Program-made: the position numbers and the translations under genes
Assembly: GCA_035048495.1 (NCBI GenBank)
Contig: CM068546.1
Span: 14,576,435-14,640,434 of the forward strand
Length of the DNA stretch: 64,000 bases
Direction: 5' to 3'
DNA from: Euptelea pleiosperma
Lineage: Eukaryota > Streptophyta > Magnoliopsida > Ranunculales > Eupteleaceae
The notes under the pieces: generated by a model
The model's input: only the letters and a program-made list of their open reading frames with translations
Database searches by the model: none
Told to the model about the DNA's origin: nothing
In this document: piece after piece, positions 55,931-64,000 of the stretch
Layout of the letters: every line of letters begins with the position of its first letter
Position numbering within the stretch: position 1 is the stretch's first letter

Positions 55931-56990
55931 AGGACCTCATCCTCCCTCCGAGTACACCGATTACACTGCTGGGTGATCTGACTGGTAAGCCGGCTTGTCC
56001 GAGTCTACTTGTAAATGAACTCCGTTGGTGGTAAAACCACCATAGAGCTTCTGATGCTTAAGTCAGTCTCTTATTCAAAAGTTTTTATCTAGTTTTTGCT
56101 CAAGATTTTCTATGTTACTGTGGCTCTATATTTATAGGGATTGTAACCCATGATGTGTCTATGAGCATGATGGAGGCCGTACCAATCAGCTCGAAGATTT
56201 TTGTCTCATATATGATCTGGCGTAGATCGTGCTCTGTCTTGATAGTACAACAGGTGGCTGTTCTCTATTCGTTGTTTGTCATATCTACCGTCTTGCGGAC
56301 TATCCGCGAAGCCGTCATCTTATCACGATTCATTACTGACATGGTATCCAATTCCTCTGTCAGGCTTAGTCGGCTAACGTTCTCATTCAGTCGGCCGTGA
56401 CGTCATGTTCTACCCGTGCCGTTGTAAAATGTCTCGGTCGCTTGACCTTATTCGTTAGTCAGATATCTTTAGTTGGACTCATTGTCTTGGTCGCTCGACC
56501 ATACGACTGAATCACATTTTGGACAGTAAAGGGACACATCTCATTATCTTATAGTTGTCCACATGTTATTCAGAAAATACCCTTTACAATCGCCCCCTCT
56601 CGGGTTTTGAGTTACATCCAACTTAGTGCTGACAACACGAATCCCGAGAAGATATGTCCATGTGTCAACATCTTCCTCTGTTGTTGCTTCGTACTTTGCA
56701 ATGTCTCATTGATTTGACGTAGCATTAAATGCTGATGCCACGCGTCATCTCCTCATTGGCTCTTTAAGGCGGTGTTGCAGACGTCGCTTCGATATCTACA
56801 CGTGTGGTCGGAAGCCTCACAGTATAAATACTTCCCTCCTGTTCATTTTTAACTTTCACTTGCTGTAAGTTTCCCTCTGATAATTTATTTTCTTCTTGCT
56901 CTCGGCTTACTCGGCGACATTACTCGGTCAACTCGGCTCTTTATCTTTTTAGTCATCTCTTTCATTTTCCGAGGTACTTTCTTTTCACCA
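55931..56990 (+). mobile_element. Probable LTR and leader of a Gypsy-type element
   Basis: Non-coding, pyrimidine-rich sequence with a TATA-like TCTATATTTATAGG near 56124 and a second, AGTATAAATACTTCC, at 56821-56835, directly upstream of the gag-like region. LTR ends could not be fixed. ORF 56155-56400 has no domain. Confidence 0.4.
56823..56830 (+). promoter_or_regulatory. TATA box upstream of the Gypsy-type gag region
   Basis: TATAAATA about 190 bp before the ATG at 57012. Followed by a C/T-rich start region (CTTCCCTCC). Position and consensus only. Confidence 0.5.
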
Positions 56991-57011
56991 CTTACAAATT
57001 TAATTTCAATC

Positions 57012-58540
57012 ATGTCGACTTCTACCTCTGCTAGTTCTTCGCACTCCGAGAGCCCGTTTCTCCGGGACTCTGACTTAGAGTCTCAAAATTATCCTGACTT
57101 ATTTATAGTTAGGTAGAACTTTAATATACATCATGACATAACTTTCTGATTCGTCCCTTCATGTACTCGTTATTCTCATCATTGGGTGGTGGACCCTGAC
57201 ACGATTTGTATTACAATCGGCCAGCTAGAGGCTGGTCTTCCCCTCCCTCTTTCCTCGTTTGCCCAAGAACTTTTAAATTTTTATAGATTAGCCCCTGGTC
57301 AAATCTCCAGTAACTTCTGGCATACTCTCCGTTCTTTTGAGCGTATCCGAACATATTGGGGCCGAGAAATCACCCTAGAAGATGTCTGACGTTAGCACTA
57401 TGTCAAGGTGATTCCAAACACCAAAAGAGCCGACTCCGAGACTTGCAGGTCTCCCAAATACTTCTTAGCCACTCGTCCAGGGAGGGTCCCAATCTTAGAA
57501 GCCATCCAAGATAGTGATAAAGGATGGACTCGTTTCCCTCTCTTTGTGTCGGGCGCATGGGAAAGAGGACCTGACAACCATGGGCCTCCACTTGCCAATA
57601 GGAATTTTGGACAACGAGGTACTCACAGTACCTCTCTTCTATTTTTCCGAGTCTAAAACACTTGTCTAACTCATTTTTTTTACTGTAGTGCGCATCGACA
57701 GCTCCTCTCGAGGATTGTCAAAAGCCATCCTTCCAATGTGCATAGTTCTTCAGACACTTCCGTCCGATATATACCAAAGGTTAGTCGGTCTCGACGAACA
57801 AGGATATTATCTTGAGACCGTGCCCCCGACTCTCGAGGAACTAACTGAGCGGGTCCCTGAGTCTAAGCTTGCCTTCAGATTGTTGTCAAAGGCCGAGAAG
57901 AAGAGACACCTTCTCGAGGTGCAAGCACTAGAGGCCGAGACACAAGAGGAGTCGACTCAAGAAGTGAATCTCCTGACTTCCGAAGCATCTCCTCAAGTCG
58001 ACTTTTCTCTAGGGTATTTCGGTACTCTTGTGAATTCTTGAGTCCTCGATGACATATCTGAGGTACATCCATCCCAGAATCTCATTGCTGTATCTTTAGA
58101 CTTCGATTCTTCCTCATCTCCATCCGACTCCCCATATCGCCCGTTACCTGCTGAGTTTTCTTACTTGGTGTAGTCTCTCGGCTACTTTTACAGAGACAAT
58201 CCCGCCGCAGAGCCCCTTCTCTCGGAGCAAGCCTCCCAGGATCTTCTTTGTGGCCAACATATGACCAAGCTGAATATCACCTGCCCGACTGCTTCTGCCT
58301 CTCCGCCATATGAGAAGGGCTCCGGATCTCGGAAGCGCAAAGGTGATGAGCTCTCCCAAGAGCATTCGAAGCATCCCAAGGATGTTGGTGTTTCTGGGGG
58401 ATCTTCTTGATCAGAGTCTGCTCGACTTCTTCAGCCCGCTCCTGTCGTTTCTTTAGCTGCTCCGCATGGCCGCATCTCAAAAGGAGACAAGGGTAAGTCC
58501 ATTTGTCCGCTCGCTCCGCCGAAGGACCGTCAGAGGGTGT
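57012..58540 (+). pseudogene. Gypsy-type gag-like protein (Transposase_28-like), decayed
   Basis: ATG at 57012 begins MSTSTSASSSHSES. In the same frame follow stops at 57114, 57147 and 57387, with clear homology between them: GLPLPLSSFAQELLNFYRLA then PGQISSNFWHTLRSFERI matches the conserved core of the putative gypsy-type transposon domain (Pfam Transposase_28). VKVIPNTKRADSE and FPLFVSGAW follow to about 57618. A frame change at 57619-57687 fits an intron (GAGGTACTCAC...ACTGTAG). The next part, YQRLVGLDEQGYYLETVPPT, runs with stops (58039, 58171, 58408) to a Ser/Pro/Lys-rich tail, ending near the solo LTR at 58654. Pol is absent. Confidence 0.75.
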
Positions 58541-58653
58541 AATACCCAAAACTTTTGTTTAGGGGTATTAGAGTAATTTACATTTAGAAGGGTATTTTCG
58601 ATAAACAATAAAATTAAAATAATTAATAAAATAATTAATATCTTTGAGTTACA

Positions 58654-61357
58654 TGATATTCGCTCAAAAGTGCTTATTTTAAGCAATTATCCTCTTAGCG
58701 TTATCGCACTCTCCTACGTAAAACTACTCTATTTATCAACTTTTCTACGTAAGAGTCTCTTTTATTGCTTAAAACACACTTTTCTGGACGAAATGATATA
58801 TTTGCATGCATTAAACACATTTTTGGAAGTCTAGATATAAATTCTTTTTGATTAAGGCTCATCACGCGCTTCTCGTTATTGCAGGAGACCAGATCAGACT
58901 GGCAGGGCCACGATCAACCACAGAAGCATAATATCTAAACATAAAAGAGCCAGCAGGGAACAAGAGGATATGGGCCAAACAGGCTAAGACAGAAGACTAC
59001 AGAGCTAGACTAAGGCCCATTGACCCGTTAACAAAGATAAAGATGACAGAAAGGGGTCAATGTTCAGATAACCGAATTGGTGTTGCACTTGAGTTCCAGG
59101 GATCCAATCAGAAAAATTCTCAAGATCTGGAAAGCATCGACCAAGTTAATGGACCAGCTTATAGAACAAAGAAAGCATCTTGGAAGGGTAGAAAGCGTTG
59201 TGATCCAGATGCATGATACATTGGAATAATGGCAGGATACGGGCTAATTAACTCTGTTATCTACAACAAAGTACCAATTATGCGAGGACTACAATATGAC
59301 GGTGGACTATCCAAATATGTGGAAGGTCATATACCAATTGGGCCTAGGATGTGGATCAATCTGCTAGACCTTATACCGAATGTGAGCAAAAGCGATCTCG
59401 ATTACAACAAGTTAAGAAATCTTAGCTTAAGAATACATTGTGTGGACCAAGAATGGACAACATCACTAAAAGAACTATGGAAAGATGCTGAGGGGTGGCG
59501 ACTCCAAACATGGCCAGAGAATGGACGGTCTAGATTGTTCAAAAGATGGAGAGAATTTTGACAACAGTGCTAGACATTCTCCATGAATTTTGAGAGGTAG
59601 GACAGCAAGGTAATAAACGTCATATGTATGGGTAGTTGGTGGTTTTTAAATTCACTACCACATTCAGCAAGAGGAGGACGTGGAAGGGCTTTAATTGTTT
59701 GGAAACGTGGTTTCCATATTCGAGGTGACAAAGATCTCAAGGATATATTCAATTGGGGTAGCCTGCCATTGAGGGAAAATAATCCAACGGTGGTGAACGA
59801 CTTACCTAGAGCACTTCGTGCATACCAAAAAGAAAAAGAGAAAGGAGGGGACGGACCATTCTACCCTCACTTCCCCCTCACACACAATATAAGGGAACCG
59901 AACCCTAATCTGGATCCCTCTCTCTTGGAACCTCCCCCTCTCTCCCCTTCTCCCTTCTTCCCCATTTTTCTTCGTTCCTCCCTCTTCTCAGGCAAAACCA
60001 GCACCGCCTCAACCCCTTTTCCTCCCTGCTGTTGCGAAAGACAGCCAGCAACACCACCGCCTGGACCACTCACTTGAACCTCCATCACTCCGCCTCTACG
60101 TGCACGAACCACCTCCTCTGTTCTTCAACTTGCTACTGCTGCAATAGCAGCTCCGCCTGGGTGACCTCGTTGCTCCACCATGAGCAGCGCCTGCTGCACA
60201 TCCTTCTTCGTCACTAGCATGCTCTGCACACCAGCCAACGGCTTCCACCCTTCTTCCTCCACCAGATCTCGCATCTCCTCCATCACCTTGCTGGTTCTTC
60301 TACAGCAACACCAATCCGCCTCTTACCATTAACGCCGGAGTGGGCAATCTCCAATGTGCAGTAGGCCACCGACCCCACATCTCTCTGCCCTTCTTCTTCT
60401 CTTAACCAAAAAAAAAAGAAAAAAAAAACAAAACAAAAGAGAAGAAAAGAAGGAAGAAGAGGAAAAGGAGGAGTCTGGTGATCTCCTCCACCGTTGCTGC
60501 CCATCGCAGTAGCACCATTACCAACAACAGCAACCTCTGTCTCCATCTTCAACATCTACAGCCATGCCCAAGCTTCGTCTCCACCTCCTCAGCTTTGGGA
60601 TCGCCCTTCTTCACAACGAGGTGTTGCACAACACAATCGTTCCTCTATCTCACATGAACCGCAGCAAGGGGCCATGAACACCCATGATGTAATTGCCTGG
60701 AAGTTTCCTTCTCCGGCATGTTCACGCACTCCATTCACCACAATCTCTGGATGTAAGACCCAAGGTAAAAACATTCTCAATCTCTCCCACTAGTTTCTTT
60801 CTCTCTCTAGTTCTCTCTTTAGTTTGATCTTCTCTCTCTAAGATAGTTACTCTTGATCTTCCTCTCTCTAACTCTTTCTTGCTATTTTTCCTTATTTTCT
60901 CTCTCTAGGATCATTTCCTCTCTCTCTTTAGTTTTTGGCATTTTCTCTCTTTAGTTATTTGTTTTCTAGCTAAAGTGCATTTTTATCAATGTTAGATTGA
61001 AAGTTTGTAAGTTATACTTTGATCCAAGTAATAAAGTTGAGTTCATCATTCTTGCTATTGGTTTTCATGATTCATTTTCCTTTATTTTTGGCTTCTTAGA
61101 ACTTTAATAATAAAAAAATCAATTAAAGATGTTTTAAAAATCATCACCACCACTCTCATCCCACCATGATTTTCTTGGCCAATTTTCGTTGTTATATGTT
61201 CTAATTTGCCCTAACCCGACTAATCCTGAGTGCGGATCGACATCTGACATGAATCCCTATACAAAATTCAAATTTTTGTAGGATATTCGGATTAAATTTA
61301 CAAATGTGTTGGAATTAGGATTTCCGTAACCAACGACGCGGAAAAACCCTACTTTCA
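58654..61357 (+). mobile_element. Solo LTR (2704 bp) of the long-LTR family, copy B
   Basis: Starts TGATATTCGCTCAAAAG and ends CCCTACTTTCA. Flanks TTACA (58649-58653) and TTATA (61358-61362) agree at four of five bases. Contains TATA-like AATATAAGG at 59886, CT-rich leader, AATAAAG near 61030 and the hairpin CGGATCGACATCTG near 61236. Its U3 interior (58880-59830) differs from copies A, C, D and F and includes a 110-codon ORF at 59229-59561 with no recognised domain. It interrupts sequence downstream of the Gypsy-type gag region. Confidence 0.85.
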
Positions 61358-62239
61358 TTATACATTAATCGCCTTAATTAAAATTTTTCATAACTTTTAG
61401 TCTTTTGGAAATAATGAAAATCTTTCCCTAATTAAAGATTTAACTTTAAAAATAAAGAAACTATTTAAATAAATTACCAATGATAATTAATTACACACAT
61501 AAATAAATAAAGACTTACCATTTTCTTTTGAGCAACTATTAAAAATAGAAGAATTTCCCAAAAACCTACACATTTTTATTTTTTCACCATTAGAGAGTTT
61601 TTCATTATAAATAGTTGAGAGCTTTGAAAGCCCTAGAAACACCATAACGTCTCATCTTTTGAGACTATTCTTTTAGACAAAAATGTTCATACTTTTGAGA
61701 TGTTCGACATATTTGAATCCTGGCTTCATCCAACGACGATCGATAAAAACACCCGTGACTACTTTTTCACAATTGATTCAAGTTCGGATGAAGAACGGAC
61801 AAAGTAGGTACACCTACATATTTTAATAGATAATCTCCCTTATTTTACTTTATTAATTATGTTATATGTATGTTCTTAATTGATGATGTTGTGGATATTA
61901 TTGTGATTCGAATTTGATCGAATCGGCCAGTGTGCCAGAAAAAAGGTTATAGATAATGATTTTGTATAATATTGAAATGTTAGTTCGGGTGTGATCCTAA
62001 TGGATACCCACGGAAATAAAAATTAAGAAGGGCCTGGAGCCCTAGGGTGAAAGACCCCAGACCCCTGCAGAAGAGTCTTTTGGCTACTCCCGGCGTGGGA
62101 ATGAGAAGGAGACCCAAGATTGGGTTGTAATTACTTTCACATTTTAACTCAACTGTCCAAACAATTATTGCATCCTGACGTGACACTTAAACTCTATGGC
62201 TAAAAAAATTTAGATAATGAAGTCCATCATCAAAGTTGA
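61358..62239. other. Intergenic; possible short transcription unit
   Basis: AT-rich. ATTATAAATAG at 61607-61617 is a TATA-like box, followed about 90 bp later by a short open frame MFDIFESWLHPTTIDKN (about 61701-61808) ending at a TAG that overlaps a donor-like GTAGGTAC. I cannot tell a gene from chance here. Nothing else recognised. Confidence 0.3.
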
Positions 62240-62345
62240 TGATGGAATTACAATGCGAGACACGTGTCACCTTATCAGAGGCTACTGACCATATGGATGT
62301 TTGGTACATCCCTAGATGGGCTTATGTAACAAAAATAAACCTGAT
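62240..62345. repeat. FB1 left-arm fragment
   Basis: GAGACACGTGTCACCTTATC, GCTACTGACCATATGGATGT and AAACCTGATTAGTGAT are in family order. No right arm follows. Confidence 0.55.
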
Positions 62346-62869
62346 TAGTGATATGTAATACTAAGTAGTGAGATGTCACTCATTAAGGTATTAAGTAGCC
62401 ATTTAGAATGCTACATACATGTAGTCTTTCTTTTTAGGTTTTGCTTGGAGTAATTAAAGGAGAACTAAAAGATTATCAACAACTCGTGTAAGTGTGGCAC
62501 CATGGTGCTCACGATCCAGCCCTATAAGGTATTAAATAGATCTTCTTTATCTCACTTGTTGATTTTTTAAAGCTTTTAATAGTTAAGTCTTGATTGCTGC
62601 CACTAGGTGGCATAATACTATGTCACAATAGGTATCCAACTATTCCTACTATGGTCCTCATTCCATTGGTGGAATTTTTAATTGGCTGAAAGCTTTCTAA
62701 ATTTGCATAATTTATTCAAAAGAGTTTCTATTCTCATTAAAACTTTCTATTACTAAAGGCAAATTTTCACTAATACCCTTGAACAAAAGTTCAAGGTATT
62801 ACACATTCAGTTAAGTTATGCGAATATTTGTTAGTTGGCATTCAGTTGTCGTGTTTATACCACCAGCTG
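62346..62869. other. Intergenic, nothing recognised
   Basis: No ORF of note and no repeat boundary. Confidence 0.35.
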
Positions 62870-63590
62870 TTGTTCATGATGTTTTGGGTCCTATTTTGGA
62901 CTTAGATACATCTAAAGGTGTAGATTCTACGAGTCGACTGCTAACTCATCTTGTCAGGTTGATAGATACTGCTGGATCGAGGACCATGTCTGGCTAAGTT
63001 ATCCACCTGAGAGCTAGATGATTTCTAGTTGAGATATACTATTGAAGAAGATAGACACCATCAACTAAGAGATCTTGCTGAACAATGGACATCATCTGGC
63101 TGAGAGATGCAACTTGATGGGCCGACGGATCTTGCTAGATTAAGGACTTTGTCTGGCTAAGTTACCAAGCTGAGAGTTGAATGATTTCCAGTTGTGATAT
63201 ATTTTTGAATAAGATGGAGATCATCATATATGATATCTTGCTGAACAATGGACATCATCTGGTTGAGAGATGCAACCTGCCATGCTAATAGATATTGCTG
63301 CATCAAGGGCTCGACATCATCAGCTAAGAGATCTTGCTGAACAATGGACATCATCTGCTTGAGAGATACAACCTGTCGGGCAGACAGATCTTGCTGGATC
63401 GAGGACTCTATTTGGCTAAGTTATCGAGGACCCTATTTGGCTAGTTTCAACGCATGACCATCGTAGATCATCAAGGTGATTCGATCATCTTGGAAACTCA
63501 AAATGGCTATAGCATTCTTCAACAACAATTCAATCTTTAAAGCACTGGATTTTGACAAAATCATGACGATCGTTGATTCTCGACTGCCCT
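62870..63590. repeat. Degenerate direct repeats within a Copia-like remnant
   Basis: Blocks GATCTTGCTGAACAATGGAC then ATCATCTGG...GAGAGAT recur near 63072, 63236 and 63334, with GGATCGAGGAC near 62975 and 63397. Read on the minus strand they give repeated MMSIVQQDLLAD-type peptides. The plus strand leads directly into a Copia polypurine tract, so the repeats are probably internal retroelement sequence. Confidence 0.5.
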
Positions 63591-63593
63591 GAG

Positions 63594-63865
63594 TTTGAGG
63601 GGGAGTATCCACTGTAATAAGTTGTGGGAGATCCACCATATCAATGTTTGTGTATTTCATCACACATTCTCTTGATTGTCAAGATTAGGATAAATCAATC
63701 AGAATAATATCTAGTATAATTTAGGATATTAGATTATATATTTAGATTAGTTTCTATGTTTTTGATCTTGTTTATCTTTATATAAACCTTGGTTAGTCAA
63801 TGTAAATCATCCAAGCTATTATCAATAAGATCTAATTTTTCTATCACTAATACATGCATGACTAC
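63594..63865 (+). mobile_element. Copia 3' end: polypurine tract and LTR fragment
   Basis: TTTGAGGGGGAG at 63595-63606 is the usual plant Copia polypurine tract. The following sequence has AATTTAGGATATTAGATTAT, TCTTTATATAAACC (TATA-like, 63776-63789) and TTATCAATAAGATC, the layout of a short Copia LTR. The expected TG just after the tract reads TA, so the LTR end is mutated or displaced. Confidence 0.65.
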
Positions 63866-64000
63866 TTTTGCTTACCAAAAAGAAAAAAAAAATTAGAGAA
63901 GGCTTGTCTCTATGAGAAGGCATATATTTTACTTCGAGGTCAATACTAGGCGGATACAAGACTAGCTACAAAATCCTCAATGTTATTATCTGAGCTTCCA
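63866..64000. other. Window end, nothing recognised
   Basis: Short AT-rich tail without feature. Confidence 0.3.

Noticed and set aside
59229..59561. 110-aa ORF inside LTR copy B
   Set aside because: No domain recognised and absent from the other LTR copies; kept only as a note on copy B.
61701..61808. Short ORF after a TATA-like box
   Set aside because: Too short and without homology to claim a gene; described as a possibility only.

Overview
This is nuclear DNA of a flowering plant. It has spliced genes with GT-AG introns, a DUF247 gene (a plant-specific family), and dense nested plant transposons: Helitron, LTR retrotransposons with very long LTRs, Copia, LINE, SINE, TRIM/SMART, CACTA, hAT-like MITEs and long-inverted-repeat elements. 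I cannot name the species from the sequence.

Layout. 1-3717: fragments of an inverted-repeat element, then the AT-rich non-coding left part of a Helitron. 3718-14805: an autonomous-type Helitron. Its Rep/helicase gene has six exons and four in-frame stops; a second gene, RPA-like, has 11 exons and an open frame of 500 codons. A 2867-bp solo LTR (8882-11748, target duplication GTAAT) sits at the 5' splice site of the last Rep/helicase intron. A non-autonomous Helitron (14809-15923) lies three bases downstream. 15924-20765: short repeats, a MITE, a Copia PBS remnant, a SINE and a decayed TRIM array. 21068-22780 (minus): an apparently intact five-exon plant gene of unknown function. 23200-25600: inverted-repeat elements, one interrupted by a SINE. 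26385-27282: a five-LTR TRIM/SMART array flanked by one 5-bp duplication. 28379-35557: a CACTA end and two Copia remnants in opposite orientation. 35558-47384: a cluster of long-LTR retrotransposon pieces on the minus strand, including an LTR with a tRNA-Asp-type primer binding site, a 581-codon ORF of unknown function, and one LTR nested in another copy of its own family. 48190-51311: two oppositely oriented LINE fragments and a broken WD40 gene fragment. 53083-54375 (minus): an intact DUF247 gene. 54820-58540: an inverted-repeat element carrying a hAT-like MITE, a LINE scrap and a decayed Gypsy-type gag region. 58654-61357: another solo LTR. 61358-64000: repeats and a Copia 3' end.

Only two host genes look intact: the unknown gene at 21068-22780 and the DUF247 gene. 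The Helitron RPA-like ORF also looks intact. The clearest structural points are the LTR that duplicated a splice donor, the Rep/helicase C-terminus overlapping the RPA start in another frame, the five-LTR TRIM array, and the long-LTR family with its conserved hairpin and unusual 581-codon ORF. All exon models were read by eye from splice signals and frame continuity; no transcript or database evidence was available.
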